The notes: generated from the letters alone by a model not told the origin. Positions 28,541-37,725 are shown, counted from the stretch's first letter. The stretch: DNA of 49,989 nt from Pluralibacter gergoviae ATCC 33028 = NBRC 105706 (GCF_001598855.1 NZ_BCZS01000029.1:1-49989), one strand, 5' to 3'. Translations and numbers: made by a program.

Positions 28541-30493
28541 TTACTGTAGACCGTATCCCGTCGGATACAGCGGCTTCTCGCTATCCTGCGGCGAGGCCGG
28601 GTGCTGCTTAAGTACGCTCGCCATCGATGACGGCAGTTCAAACGGCAGCTTCGCCGTAAAGGGCTTTCCGTCGGTAAGCGCGCCGAACAGCACCGCATCG
28701 CTGACGCCAAAGTTGCCGATCAGCACCGAGGCTTTCCCGGCAATCGGCGTCAGTACCGCAGGCCGGTCGAGCCAGACGGTGGCGATAACCGGCGTCTTTC
28801 CGGCAGCGCGTACCGCCTGCAGATCGGGATTATCGTCGCTGAACGCCAGCGAGCCTTCGTGATACTGGGCGCCGAAGAAGTAGTTCTTATGCGGCTGCTC
28901 GTAGGGCGCAACCGCCCGCACCAGCGCCACGTCCGCCGCTTCCGGTTTGTCCACCACGATGAAGCCCGCCTCCTGAGCCGCCGCCGGGCTGATGTTGTGC
29001 AGCCAGACCTTCTGCCCCTTCTTCAGCGGCAGCAGCGGCGCCTTTTTCTCCAGCAGCACCAGCGCGTCGCGCTGGGCCCTGTCCGCCTCCGCCTGCCAGC
29101 CGGCGTTGGGCAGCGTTTTTGCCGCCGCCGCCGGATCGACGTACGGGTTCTCAAACAGGCTGAGGGCAAACTTCTGTTCGAGGATGCGCACCGCGGATTC
29201 ATCCAGCCGCGCTTCTTTAATGCGCCCTTCCGTCACCGCCTGCACCACCAGCGCGCTGTCCGCCACGCCGCCGAACTGGTCAATACCGGCATCGAGCGCT
29301 TTAGCAAAGCGCTCGACTTTGCTGAGCTTCTCAACGCCCCACGGCATTCCTAAGCTGCTGGGATCCGGCTCTTCGCCCGCAGGATGACCATTAATGCACT
29401 TCTCGTTACAGTCGTCGGTGATCAGCCAGTCGCTGATGATCACCCCCCTGTAATGATATTTTTCCCGCAGCAGATCCTGCAGCAGGAAGCTGTTGAAGCC
29501 GCCGCCGACCTGTTCTACCTCAACGCCGTTATGCTTGAGATCCTTAAGGATCGAGTAGGTGGGCATCACCCCCGCGACGTTCGCCTCAAAGGCGCCGGTA
29601 AAGGGCAGTATGTGGTCGTCGAGGCCGCGGTCGGTGAAATCGGCATATTTACCGTAGCTGTTGTGGCTGTCGTAGCCCTTTTCAGCGGCGCCGTAGCCAA
29701 CCCAGTGCTTAACCACCGCGCTCACGCTGTCGGCATTGAGCCCGGCTCTCCCGTTCTGCATGCCGGTAATATAGCCGCGCACCATGCGCTTAATCAGTTC
29801 GGGATCGTCGCCAAAGGTGCCGGTAACCCGCGACCAGCGCGGTTCGGAGGCAATATCCGCCATCGGCGACAGCGCCTGGGTGATACCGAGCACCCGGTAC
29901 TCCTGGCGGATAATATCCGCATAGCGTACGGTGCGGGCCTCATCGCCGATAGCGGCGATACCCAGCGCTTCCGGCCATTTTGAAAAACCGTCGCTATCGG
30001 CGTTCGCCCCGTACTCGTAGGTATTGCGGGGATCGAGGCTGATCGTCACCGGGATGCCCAGCCGGGTTTTTTCTGCGATCGCCTGCAGCTGGTTATTTTG
30101 CTCCGCCAGCGAGGCGGGCGAGGTGGTCAGGCGAGTAATAAAGGTATTCACTTTATCGTCAACAATCATTGCCCTGACGGCGGGCAGATCGTAGACCTCT
30201 CCCCGGCCGATAACGCTGCCGGGCGCGGGCGCCGAACCGTGCATCATCACTCCGGCCTTCTCCGCGATAGTCATCCGCGATACCAGATCTTCTGCCCGCT
30301 GCCTCGGCGTCAGGCGCCAGTCTTCATACGGTGTCAGGGCACCGTCCTTGTTGAGATCTTTAAACGTGAGGCTGCCCTGCTTAATGATATCGCTACCGCG
30401 TGCGCCGAGCGTCGGCTGGTCGGCGGCCAGGGCGGTAAAGGGGATAGCCAGGGCGAGCGTTATGGCGTTGGCGATAAATCGCGTTTTCTTCAT
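28541..30493 (-). CDS. Exported glycoside hydrolase family 3 enzyme (beta-glucosidase type)
   Basis: The 650-residue protein has a Sec signal peptide (cut likely after ALA, residue 23), then an EF-hand-like calcium loop DLNKDGALTPYE (46-57), then a GH3 catalytic barrel with the predicted nucleophile D355 (VIISDW) and substrate-binding KHWVGYG near 262, and a C-terminal GH3 sandwich domain. It should act in the periplasm on beta-glucosides, or possibly beta-xylosides. It is not E. coli BglX, which lies elsewhere and is longer. AAGGAG precedes the ATG. The gene sits directly downstream of a RAT/terminator leader, so it is likely controlled by a BglG-type antiterminator encoded elsewhere. Confidence 0.88.
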   Translation of the reverse strand: MKKTRFIANAITLALAIPFTALAADQPTLGARGSDIIKQGSLTFKDLNKDGALTPYEDWRLTPRQRAEDLVSRMTIAEKAGVMMHGSAPAPGSVIGRGEVYDLPAVRAMIVDDKVNTFITRLTTSPASLAEQNNQLQAIAEKTRLGIPVTISLDPRNTYEYGANADSDGFSKWPEALGIAAIGDEARTVRYADIIRQEYRVLGITQALSPMADIASEPRWSRVTGTFGDDPELIKRMVRGYITGMQNGRAGLNADSVSAVVKHWVGYGAAEKGYDSHNSYGKYADFTDRGLDDHILPFTGAFEANVAGVMPTYSILKDLKHNGVEVEQVGGGFNSFLLQDLLREKYHYRGVIISDWLITDDCNEKCINGHPAGEEPDPSSLGMPWGVEKLSKVERFAKALDAGIDQFGGVADSALVVQAVTEGRIKEARLDESAVRILEQKFALSLFENPYVDPAAAAKTLPNAGWQAEADRAQRDALVLLEKKAPLLPLKKGQKVWLHNISPAAAQEAGFIVVDKPEAADVALVRAVAPYEQPHKNYFFGAQYHEGSLAFSDDNPDLQAVRAAGKTPVIATVWLDRPAVLTPIAGKASVLIGNFGVSDAVLFGALTDGKPFTAKLPFELPSSMASVLKQHPASPQDSEKPLYPTGYGLQ

Positions 30494-30529
30494 CAGCGTG
30501 CTCCTTGCAGATTGATGGGGAATAAAAAC

Positions 30530-30579
30530 AAAAAAACCCGAGCGCGCCCGCCGCGTTTATGCGGCTGGCCCACTCAGGT
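30530..30579 (-). terminator. Leader terminator ahead of the GH3 gene (also downstream of metE)
   Basis: On the minus strand, ACCTGAG at the right end (from 30579) pairs with CTCGGGT at the left (to 30536), with GGCC/AGCCGC against GCGGC/GGC inside, followed by seven T (30530-30536). It is a strong intrinsic terminator. Only 36 bases separate the T run from the GH3 ATG, so no promoter fits in between. It can end metE readthrough and also act as the attenuator of the GH3 leader. Confidence 0.88.
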
Positions 30580-30614
30580 TTTGCTCATCGGCGTACCGCC
30601 GACGATAACAATCC
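30577..30614 (-). promoter_or_regulatory. BglG-type ribonucleic antiterminator (RAT) in the GH3 leader
   Basis: The minus-strand RNA begins GGATTGTTATCG and ends GCAAAACC. These are the two conserved ends of RATs bound by BglG/SacY/LicT proteins (E. coli bgl: GGATTGTTACTGC and GCAGGCAAAACC). Between them is a nine-pair stem, TCGTCGGCG with CGCCGATGA, making the element 38 bases, longer than the usual 29-31. Its 3' ACC is shared with the 5' arm of the terminator, so the two folds exclude each other. A possible extended -10, TGCTAGTCT (30630-30638), with TTGCGA (30655-30660) would start RNA about nine bases before the RAT. Confidence 0.8.
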
Positions 30615-30712
30615 AGTTTTAACGCCCGCAGACTAGCACGTATTCCCCGACGCTTCGCAAGGACAGGCTGAATATGTGAGTCAGCAGGCAGTATCCCCCA
30701 CCGGGCAGAGCG

Positions 30713-32974
30713 TTACGCCTCGCGCAGGTTCTGCGCCGCCTTCACCATATTGGCCAGCGCCGCGCGGGTCTCCGGCCAGCCGCGGGTCTTCAGGCCGCAG
30801 TCCGGGTTGACCCACAGCCTCTCGGCCGGAATACGTCGGGCCGCCTTCTTCAGCAGATCTTCAATCCACGCTACGCTCGGCACGTTCGGCGAGTGGATAT
30901 CGTACACGCCGGGCCCAATTTCGTTGGGATAGTCGAACTCCTCGAAGGACTCCAGCAGCTCCATGTCGGAACGCGAGGTTTCGATGGTGATCACGTCGGC
31001 GTCCAGCGCGGCGATCGCGTCCATGATGTCGTTAAACTCGCAGTAGCACATGTGGGTGTGGATCTGCGTCTCATCCTTCGCCACGGCGGCATTGATGCGA
31101 AACGCCTCCACGCCCCACGCCAGGTACGCGTCCCAGTCGCTGCGCTTGAGCGGCAGCCCTTCGCGCAGGGCCGGTTCGTCAATCTGGATGATGCCGATAC
31201 CGGCGGCTTCCAGATCCGCCACTTCATCGCGCAGCGCCAGCGCTATCTGCTTCGCGATGGTTTCCCGTGAGACATCTTCGCGCGGGAACGACCAGCAGAG
31301 GATGGTCACCGGCCCGGTCAGCATGCCTTTCACCGGCTTATCGGTGAGCGACTGGGCGTATTTCGCCCACTCAACGGTGATCGCCTGCGGACGGCTGATG
31401 TCGCCAATCACCACCGGCGGCTTCACGCAGCGCGAGCCGTAGCTCTGTACCCAGCCGTTCTGGGTAAAGACGAAGCCGTCGAGGTGCTCGCCGAAGTACT
31501 CCACCATGTCGTTGCGCTCCGCTTCGCCGTGCACCAGCACGTCGAGGCCGAGGCGCTCCTGCTCGGCGATAGCCTGCTTAATATGCTCCGCAATGCCGGT
31601 GCGGTAACTGCCGCCGTCCCGCAGCCCTTTTTTGAATTCGAGGCGCAGGCCGCGAATTTCGGTGGTCTGCGGGAACGAGCCGATGGTCGTGGTCGGCCAC
31701 GCCGGCAGATTAAAGCGCGCGCGCTGGGCCACGGCGCGGGTCTGATAATCGCTGGCCCGCTGGCTGTCGCGGGCGGTAATTGCCGCCAGCCGCTGTTCAA
31801 CCGCCGCGTTGTGTACCCGCGTTGAGTGGCGGCGGGCGCGGATCGGTGCGCTCCATTCATCAATGGCGGCGGTGCCGCCGCCGTTCAGGGCATCGCGCAG
31901 CAGCGCCAGCTCGCGGCACTTCTGCAGGGCGAAGGCGAACCAGCTTTTAACTTCTTCATCCAGCCGGGTCTCGACGCTCAGATCGATAGGGCTGTGCAGC
32001 AGGGAGCAGGATGAGGCCACCCAAAGTTCGCGTTGGCCGACAAGCGCCTGCACCTGGGCGTACTTGTCGCTCAGATCGGCGCGCCAGACGTTGCGGCCGT
32101 TAATCAGCCCGGCGGAGAGCAGCCAGCCTTCGGGCAGGCGCCGGTGCAGTTCGGCCACGCTGTCTTTGCCGTGCACCAGATCGACGTGCAGACCCTGCAC
32201 CGGCAGGGCGGTGATGGTGTCCAGGTTTGCGCTGATGCCCTCAAAGTAGGTGGTCAGCAGCAGCTTAACATGGCCCTGCAGGGCGTCGTACGCCGGCTTG
32301 AAGGCGTCAAGCCACGCCTGCGGCAGCTCCAGCACCAGCGCCGGCTCGTCAATCTGCACCCACTCAATGCCGCGCTGCGCCAGCTCGCCCAGCACCTGCT
32401 GATACACCGGCAGAATATCGTTCAGCAGGTTGAGGCGGTCAAACGCCTCGCCCTTCACCTTACCGAGCCACAGATAGGTGACCGGCCCCAGCAGCACCGG
32501 CTTCACCCGGTGGCCCAGCGCCAGCGCCTCGTCGACCTCCTCCAGCAGCTGCGTCCAGGTCAGGCGGAACTGCTGGCCGCGGGTAAACTCCGGCACCATG
32601 TAGTGATAGTTGGTGTTAAACCACTTGGTCATTTCCGCCGCCGCCGCCGGCTCGCCGGTCGGCGCCCGGCCCCGGCCAATGCGGAACAGGGTGTCGATAT
32701 CCACCGATCCATCCTGATTCTGATGACGCGCCGGCACGTTGCCGAGCAGCAGGCTGGTGGTCAGAACATGATCGTACCAGGCAAAATCGCCCACCGGCAG
32801 CAGGTCAACGCCCGCCTGCTTCTGCTGAGCCCAGTGGCGGGCGCGCAGTTCGCGGCCAACGGCCAGCAGATCGTCCCGGCTGCTGTTGCCCGCCCAGTAG
32901 CTCTCCTGCGCTTTCTTCAGTTCGCGACGCAGGCCAACGCGGGGAAATCCGAGGGTGTGAGTAATAATGGTCAT
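30713..32974 (-). CDS. metE: MetE, cobalamin-independent methionine synthase
   Basis: The 753-residue enzyme (E. coli length) transfers the methyl group from 5-methyltetrahydropteroyl-triglutamate to homocysteine, the last step of methionine synthesis without B12. Two barrels are present. The zinc ligands lie in THMCYCEF (H641/C643 equivalents) and [11 protein letters not shown] (C726 equivalent). It is divergent from its activator gene metR. Its 5' untranslated region appears to contain an ERIC-like repeat, and its transcript runs into the terminator that also forms the GH3 leader. Confidence 0.98.
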   Translation of the reverse strand: MTIITHTLGFPRVGLRRELKKAQESYWAGNSSRDDLLAVGRELRARHWAQQKQAGVDLLPVGDFAWYDHVLTTSLLLGNVPARHQNQDGSVDIDTLFRIGRGRAPTGEPAAAAEMTKWFNTNYHYMVPEFTRGQQFRLTWTQLLEEVDEALALGHRVKPVLLGPVTYLWLGKVKGEAFDRLNLLNDILPVYQQVLGELAQRGIEWVQIDEPALVLELPQAWLDAFKPAYDALQGHVKLLLTTYFEGISANLDTITALPVQGLHVDLVHGKDSVAELHRRLPEGWLLSAGLINGRNVWRADLSDKYAQVQALVGQRELWVASSCSLLHSPIDLSVETRLDEEVKSWFAFALQKCRELALLRDALNGGGTAAIDEWSAPIRARRHSTRVHNAAVEQRLAAITARDSQRASDYQTRAVAQRARFNLPAWPTTTIGSFPQTTEIRGLRLEFKKGLRDGGSYRTGIAEHIKQAIAEQERLGLDVLVHGEAERNDMVEYFGEHLDGFVFTQNGWVQSYGSRCVKPPVVIGDISRPQAITVEWAKYAQSLTDKPVKGMLTGPVTILCWSFPREDVSRETIAKQIALALRDEVADLEAAGIGIIQIDEPALREGLPLKRSDWDAYLAWGVEAFRINAAVAKDETQIHTHMCYCEFNDIMDAIAALDADVITIETSRSDMELLESFEEFDYPNEIGPGVYDIHSPNVPSVAWIEDLLKKAARRIPAERLWVNPDCGLKTRGWPETRAALANMVKAAQNLREA

Positions 32975-33005
32975 GGTTGCCTCTCCTTAATGAAATTCTC
33001 TGGAT

Positions 33006-33117
33006 TTCGTGTTGCGGCAAGGCGGCAAGGTAGTCCATCGCCGGGAGCTTACTGAAGTAAGTGACCGGTGTGGGCTAGCGCAGACAACGCGGCAGCGGCA
33101 CGAAAGACGACGAATTT
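33006..33117 (-). repeat. Degenerate ERIC-like element in the metE leader
   Basis: The stretch carries the ERIC landmarks GGCAAGGCGGCAA, the palindromic GGGAGCTTACTGAAGTAAGTGACCGG core and the AGCGCAGACAAC tail, with terminal complementary arms TTCGTG and CACGAA. It is about 110 bases, shorter than the copy at 7731, and is missing part of one end. It lies between the MetJ-box region and the metE start. Confidence 0.78.
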
Positions 33118-33147
33118 AGCCGTCCAGATGTTTACACATCCATAATT
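33118..33147. promoter_or_regulatory. MetJ boxes and divergent metE/metR promoters
   Basis: Three tandem 8-base units AGCCGTCC, AGATGTTT and ACACATCC (33118-33141) resemble the met box AGACGTCT at six, six and five positions. A metR promoter reads TTTACA (33131-33136), 17 bases, TACTGT. A metE promoter on the minus strand reads TTGAGG, 17 bases, AATTAT (33142-33147), starting near 33135. MetJ with SAM bound here would block both. The boxes are visible; the promoters are inferred. Confidence 0.65.
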
Positions 33148-33204
33148 CGCAAGTACTGTATCTTCCTCAAGCGCAAATTACTCATGCCGAAGTGAAGGAC
33201 TTTC

Positions 33205-34158
33205 ATGATCGAGATTAAACACCTGAAAACGCTGCAGGCATTACGGAACAGCGGGTCGCTGGCGGCGGCGGCGACCGTGCTGCACCAGACCCAGTCCGCG
33301 CTCTCGCACCAGTTCAGCGATCTGGAACAGCGCCTTGGCTTCCGGCTGTTCGTGCGCAAAAGCCAGCCGCTGCGCTTCACGCCGCAGGGCGAGATCCTGC
33401 TGCAGCTCGCCAATCAGGTGCTGCCGCAAATCAGCAGCGCGCTGCAGGCCTGCAATGAGCCGCAGCAGGCCAGCCTGCGCATCGCCATCGAATGCCACAG
33501 CTGCATTCAGTGGCTGACCCCGGCGCTGGAGAACTTTCGCGGCCACTGGCCGCAGGTGGAGATGGATTTTAAATCCGGCGTGACCTTCGATCCGCAGCCC
33601 GCGCTGCAGCAGGGAGAGCTGGATATCGTGCTGACCTCGGATATTCTGCCGCGCAGCAGTCTGCACTATTCGCCGATGTTTGATTATGAGGTGCGCCTGG
33701 TGCTGGCCCCGGACCATCCTCTGGCGGCCAAGGCGCGCATCACGCCGGAGGATTTAGCCAGCGAGACGCTGCTTATCTATCCGGTACAGCGCCAGCGGCT
33801 GGATATCTGGCGCCACTTCCTGCAGCCCGCCGGCATCAGCCCGTCGCTGAAAAACGTCGATAACACGCTGCTGCTGATCCAGATGGTGGCGGCGCGCATG
33901 GGCACCGCCGCCCTGCCGCACTGGGTGGTGGAGAGTTTTGAACGTCAGGGGCTGGTCGTCACCAAAACCCTCGGCGAGGGGCTGTGGAGCCGGCTGTACG
34001 CCGCCGTGCGCGACGGCGAGCAGCGTCAGCCGGTCGTTGAGGCGTTTATTCGCTCAGCGCGGAACCACGCCTGCGATCATCTGCCGTTTGTGCGCAGCGC
34101 GGAGCGACCCAGCGTCGATGGACCCACAGGGACGCCAGGATCACCAGGGCACCAATGA
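33205..34158 (+). CDS. metR: MetR, LysR-family activator of metE and metH
   Basis: The 317-residue regulator equals E. coli MetR in length. The helix-turn-helix spans about residues 4-62 ([28 protein letters not shown]) and the C-terminal domain senses homocysteine. AAGGA lies before the ATG. A MetR-type dyad TGAA-N5-TTCA (33193-33205) overlaps that ribosome site and the A of the start codon, which may be chance or allow feedback. The last 113 bases are antisense to the 3' end of yigM. Confidence 0.96.
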   Translation: MIEIKHLKTLQALRNSGSLAAAATVLHQTQSALSHQFSDLEQRLGFRLFVRKSQPLRFTPQGEILLQLANQVLPQISSALQACNEPQQASLRIAIECHSCIQWLTPALENFRGHWPQVEMDFKSGVTFDPQPALQQGELDIVLTSDILPRSSLHYSPMFDYEVRLVLAPDHPLAAKARITPEDLASETLLIYPVQRQRLDIWRHFLQPAGISPSLKNVDNTLLLIQMVAARMGTAALPHWVVESFERQGLVVTKTLGEGLWSRLYAAVRDGEQRQPVVEAFIRSARNHACDHLPFVRSAERPSVDGPTGTPGSPGHQ

Positions 34159-34945
34159 TAAAGCTCGGCCAGTGCGGCGGCCGGTGCCAGATGGCGAAGT
34201 TAACCAGCAGTCCGGCCGGGACGTGCATATTGTTCATGATGCCCAGCGTCCCGGCATCCACCTGGGTAGCGCCGTAGTTCCACATAAAGTATCCCAGCCC
34301 CGAGGCGACCACGCCAAGGAATACCAGAATTCCCCACTGCAGCGCCGTTTCCGGCATTTTGTGCGCGTCGCCGAGCGCCGCCCAGCCGATAAACGCCACG
34401 ACCAGCGCCCCGAGATAGAACCAGGCGAAGGCGTTGTGCTGGGGCATTGGCCGGGTCTCCATCAGCCGCTTGTAGCCCACCATGCCGATGGCGAAGCTAA
34501 TATTGGAGAGCTGAACCAGCAGCAGACCGGTCCAGAAGTGGTCGGTGACCTGGTCATAGCGAATGATCCCGGCGCCAATCACCGCCAGCAGGGCGCTGAA
34601 GGCATAGCCCCAGCGCAGGCGCCGCCGGCTCATCAGATCGTAAATCAGGGTGATGTAGAGCGGCGTCAGCACGGTGAACAGCAGCAGTTCGGAGACCGTC
34701 AGATAGAGATAGGCGCGGAAGCTCAGCATGTACATCACGCCGAGCTGCATCGCCCCCACCAGCATATAGAGGCCAACGGTTTTGATATCGTGGCCGCGGG
34801 TGCGTAAAAACGGCAGAAAAACCAGCGCCGCCAGGCCGACGCGCGCCAGCACGGCGAAATAGCTGTCCACGTGTCCGGCAAGGTACTCGCCAAACAGGCT
34901 GAACGAGAAGGCCCACAGCAGGGTAGTGACGATCAGTAACGGCAC
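34046..34945 (-). CDS. yigM: YigM, biotin transporter (EamA/DMT superfamily)
   Basis: I place the start at GTG 34945 ([16 protein letters not shown]), which gives 299 residues, exactly as in E. coli; the frame is open further upstream but is not conserved. It is a ten-helix inner-membrane carrier with two EamA repeats and is known in E. coli as the biotin importer. Motifs such as [21 protein letters not shown] and [17 protein letters not shown] are almost unchanged. Its C-terminal codons overlap metR by 113 bases on the other strand. Confidence 0.93.
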   Translation of the reverse strand: MPLLIVTTLLWAFSFSLFGEYLAGHVDSYFAVLARVGLAALVFLPFLRTRGHDIKTVGLYMLVGAMQLGVMYMLSFRAYLYLTVSELLLFTVLTPLYITLIYDLMSRRRLRWGYAFSALLAVIGAGIIRYDQVTDHFWTGLLLVQLSNISFAIGMVGYKRLMETRPMPQHNAFAWFYLGALVVAFIGWAALGDAHKMPETALQWGILVFLGVVASGLGYFMWNYGATQVDAGTLGIMNNMHVPAGLLVNFAIWHRPPHWPSFIIGALVILASLWVHRRWVAPRCAQTADDRRRGSALSE

Positions 34946-35125
34946 AATAAGTATCCCGAAAATTAGCAGTCCGCCATTGTAGCGAAGAGCAAGGTTGACA
35001 GCTGAACAAATACCAGGCAACTGAATGAGCACTTTCCTGGCAAGAATTGATCCGCCAGCGCTATGCGCCCGCCCGGCGTCGCGCGAGAATTCTTTAACCT
35101 CAACCTTTGACAGGGATTTATCGTA

Positions 35126-35899
35126 ATGGAACGTAATACGTCTGCCGCGCTACCGTCGGCAGACGCGCTGAGCGCGGCGCTGGATCGGCACCAGTTGGTG
35201 GTGTGGTATCAACCGATCGTGGAGGTTGAGAGCGGGCGGGTCGCCGGAGCGGAAGCGCTGATCCGCTGGCCGCAGCCGGACGGTAGCCTGCTGCTGCCAG
35301 ACAGCTTTCTCCCCCAGGCCCGCCGCGCGGGGCTGCTGAGCCGCATTACGCACCGGGTGACGGCGCTGGCGTTCGCCGATCTCGGCGAGTGGCTGCACCA
35401 GCATCCGGCGATGCGCCTGTCGATCAATCTTGAGCCGGAAGATTTCCTCAATACCGATCTGCTGGAGCATCTCAGCCTGCGCTGCCGGCAGTACGGCGTG
35501 GAACCGCAGCAGATAGCGCTGGAGATGACCGAGAACAGCGCTATCGATCCGCAGGCGATCGCGCCGATCGTCGGCCAGTACCGCGCCGCCGGGCATCCGA
35601 TCTACCTTGATGATTTCGGCAGCGGCTACGCCAACTTCAGCTACCTGCAGGCGCTCACCTTTGACGTGCTGAAAATAGACCGCGCGCTGGTAGAGCCTTT
35701 ACCTGACAGAAGCCTGCTACCGCAGATCGTCGCCCTGGCGCGCTCGCTGTCGCTGGAACCGCTGGCCGAGGGCGTGGAGACCCGGGCGCAGCATCACTGG
35801 CTGCGGGCGCACGGCGTGAAATATGCGCAGGGATGGTTATACGGTAAAGCCCTGCCGGGCAGGGCTTTCATTGAGGAGAGCGAGAAACGCTACGCCTGA
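35126..35899 (+). CDS. Stand-alone EAL-domain cyclic-di-GMP phosphodiesterase
   Basis: The 257-residue protein is almost entirely one EAL domain, with no GGDEF, PAS or membrane segment. All catalytic signatures are intact: E43-A-L (EALIRW), LEMTEN near 132-137, D162-D163 (DDFGSGYANF), K183 (LKIDRAL), E215/E218 (EGVET) and Q235 (QGWLYGKALP). It should hydrolyse cyclic di-GMP in the cytosol, favouring motility over biofilm. E. coli K-12 has no gene at this site. It is divergent from yigM and its last ten bases overlap the converging yigL. A perfect hairpin occurs in codons 241-248. Confidence 0.9.
   Translation: MERNTSAALPSADALSAALDRHQLVVWYQPIVEVESGRVAGAEALIRWPQPDGSLLLPDSFLPQARRAGLLSRITHRVTALAFADLGEWLHQHPAMRLSINLEPEDFLNTDLLEHLSLRCRQYGVEPQQIALEMTENSAIDPQAIAPIVGQYRAAGHPIYLDDFGSGYANFSYLQALTFDVLKIDRALVEPLPDRSLLPQIVALARSLSLEPLAEGVETRAQHHWLRAHGVKYAQGWLYGKALPGRAFIEESEKRYA
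35846..35868. repeat. Perfect 11-base-arm palindrome inside the EAL gene
   Basis: AAAGCCCTGCC (35846-35856), one G, then GGCAGGGCTTT (35858-35868). It ends in TTT and lies about 30 bases before the EAL stop, so it may work as a terminator or 3' stabiliser for the EAL mRNA while coding GKALPGRAF. On the minus strand it lies just past the yigL stop, where it could end the pldB-yigL transcript. Confidence 0.6.
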
Positions 35900-36696
35900 T
35901 GCAGATAAAGCCTGCGCAGGTAGTGCGGCACGGCGTCATCGGCGTTGGAGCCTATCACTTCCAGCTCGGGGTGCAGGTCCTTCAGGCGCTGGTGGGCGCT
36001 CTGCATAATGCAGCCTTTGCCGGCCATTGACAGCATCTCGGCGTCGTTCATGCCGTCGCCAAAAGCAATACAGTCCGCAAGCGAATAGCCCATCTTCTTC
36101 GCCACCGCCTCCAGGGCGTGGCCTTTTGATACCCCGCCGGCCATCACTTCAAGACAGGTCAGCGTCGAGAAGCTGACGTTCACCCGATCGCCCCAGCGGG
36201 CGTTGATCGCCTGCTCCAGCGGCAGCAGCACGTCGTGGGTCTGGGCGATGAAGAACACTTTGCTGATGCCTTCCGGCTCCAGCAGGCCCGGCTCAAACAG
36301 AGCGTAATTAAATACCGCCTCTTTGAAAAAGCGCATCTCTTCCGGACGGGGCCGGTTCATAAACCAGTCGTCGTTGCGGTAGACGTTGGTCACGATATCG
36401 GGATTGTCATTCACTACGCCGAACAGATCGGCGGCGATATCGCGATCGAGGTTGTGGGCAAACACCAGGTTGCCCTCCAGATCGTGCACCCGCGCGCCGT
36501 TGGAGGTGATCATATAGGCCCTGATGCCCAGCCCGTCGCGGATCTGTCCGACGTCGATATGGTGACGTCCGGTGGCAAACACAAAGTTAACGCCCTGCTC
36601 CGTCAGCAGCTTCAGGGTCTCTTTGGCGTAGGGGGACAGACTGTGATCGGGACTGAGGAGCGTGCCGTCTAAATCAGACGCGACAACCTGGTACAT
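35890..36696 (-). CDS. yigL: YigL, HAD-family phosphosugar/pyridoxal phosphate phosphatase
   Basis: The 268-residue Cof-type HAD phosphatase carries DLDGTLL (nucleophile D8, acid D10), the threonine/serine motif ITSNGA, the lysine in GGVSKGHAL and the acidic pair GDGMND. In E. coli YigL dephosphorylates sugar phosphates and pyridoxal phosphate, and its mRNA is stabilised by the small RNA SgrS during glucose-phosphate stress. The SgrS pairing site lies in upstream pldB; I did not verify it here. It follows pldB by 36 bases. Confidence 0.95.
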   Translation of the reverse strand: MYQVVASDLDGTLLSPDHSLSPYAKETLKLLTEQGVNFVFATGRHHIDVGQIRDGLGIRAYMITSNGARVHDLEGNLVFAHNLDRDIAADLFGVVNDNPDIVTNVYRNDDWFMNRPRPEEMRFFKEAVFNYALFEPGLLEPEGISKVFFIAQTHDVLLPLEQAINARWGDRVNVSFSTLTCLEVMAGGVSKGHALEAVAKKMGYSLADCIAFGDGMNDAEMLSMAGKGCIMQSAHQRLKDLHPELEVIGSNADDAVPHYLRRLYLHQA

Positions 36697-36732
36697 AATT
36701 CAACCTTTCAGTAAAAGCGGCCCGGGGCCGGA

Positions 36733-37725
36733 TTAATCATGCCGATGAAAAAAATCGACGATGGCGTGTAGCGCGACTGAGCGCAGGGTGTCCTTTTCAA
36801 AAAGGATCTCATGGTAGGCGCCTTCAATGACCAGCGGATGGCCGCCCTCGCAGGGGTGCCCCGCCGCGGCGCGTATCTCACAATAGCGGTCGTGGGCGCG
36901 ATTATCCACCACCCGCTCATCTTCCGCCTGAATCAGCAGGGTCGGCGTTTTCTCCTCCGCCGCGCCGGCCAGCACCTGCTCCCCGGCCAGCACACTTTCG
37001 CGCACCCAGTGCCAGGTCGGGCCGCCGACGCGCAGATCGGGGTTATCGGCATAGAAGCCGAGGTTGCGCCGGTAGCGGCCCCGGCTGTGGGTCAGCACGT
37101 TGAGGCCAAACGGCAGCGGATGCCAGCGCCCGGTGCCCATCGCGTAGCTTTCGCGAATGCGCTGGTGGCCCTCGGACCAGTCGAGCAGCTGGCGCACCAT
37201 CCAGTCGGGCAGGCGAATGATAATGCCGAACATCGGCGCGCAGAGGGCGATGGCGTCGCAGGCGCCGGGGTGGCGCTGCAAAAAGAGCGTGGCGATAGCG
37301 CCGCCCATCGAATGGGCCAGAATATAGCGTCTGCGCCACGGGCCGCTTGCCACCTCCTGCTGCCAGAAGGCGTCGAGGTCATCGACATAGTCGCTGAATT
37401 TTTCTACGTGCCCCCGGTGGCTGTCTTCGAGCATGCGCCCGGAGAGCCCCTGGCCGCGGTGGTCAATGACCAGCACATCAAAGCCGCTGTAGAACAGGTC
37501 AAATGCCAGCTCGGCGTACTTAACGTAGGCCTCAATGCGCCCGGGGCAGACCACGATGACCTGGTCATGTTCGGGCGCGCGAAAGCGGATAAAGCGGATC
37601 GAAACGCCGTCCACGCCGGGCATAACGCCCTCTTCGCGCCGGCGCCAGAAATCGTTCAGCGGGCCGGTGGTAAAAGCGGCAAACGCGTTTTCTCTTGTCT
37701 TCCAGTCCATTTGCTGCCGAAACAT
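36733..37725 (-). CDS. pldB: PldB, lysophospholipase L2
   Basis: The 330-residue alpha/beta hydrolase (E. coli 340) has the nucleophile elbow AHSMGGA and an HRGQGLSGR strand-loop typical of monoglyceride lipase-like enzymes. It removes the remaining acyl chain from lysophospholipids and is associated with the cytosolic side of the inner membrane. It starts the pldB-yigL unit and diverges from rhtB. Confidence 0.94.
   Translation of the reverse strand: MFRQQMDWKTRENAFAAFTTGPLNDFWRRREEGVMPGVDGVSIRFIRFRAPEHDQVIVVCPGRIEAYVKYAELAFDLFYSGFDVLVIDHRGQGLSGRMLEDSHRGHVEKFSDYVDDLDAFWQQEVASGPWRRRYILAHSMGGAIATLFLQRHPGACDAIALCAPMFGIIIRLPDWMVRQLLDWSEGHQRIRESYAMGTGRWHPLPFGLNVLTHSRGRYRRNLGFYADNPDLRVGGPTWHWVRESVLAGEQVLAGAAEEKTPTLLIQAEDERVVDNRAHDRYCEIRAAAGHPCEGGHPLVIEGAYHEILFEKDTLRSVALHAIVDFFHRHD

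Noticed and set aside
32033-33055. A 340-codon frame antisense to metE running into the metE-metR gap
   Set aside because: It ends inside the ERIC-like repeat, lacks homology I can recognise, and is explained as a metE shadow.
33193-33205. TGAA-N5-TTCA as a genuine MetR operator
   Set aside because: It fits the consensus, but it coincides with the metR ribosome site and start codon (AAGGA, ATG), so the match may be chance; kept only as a note under metR.
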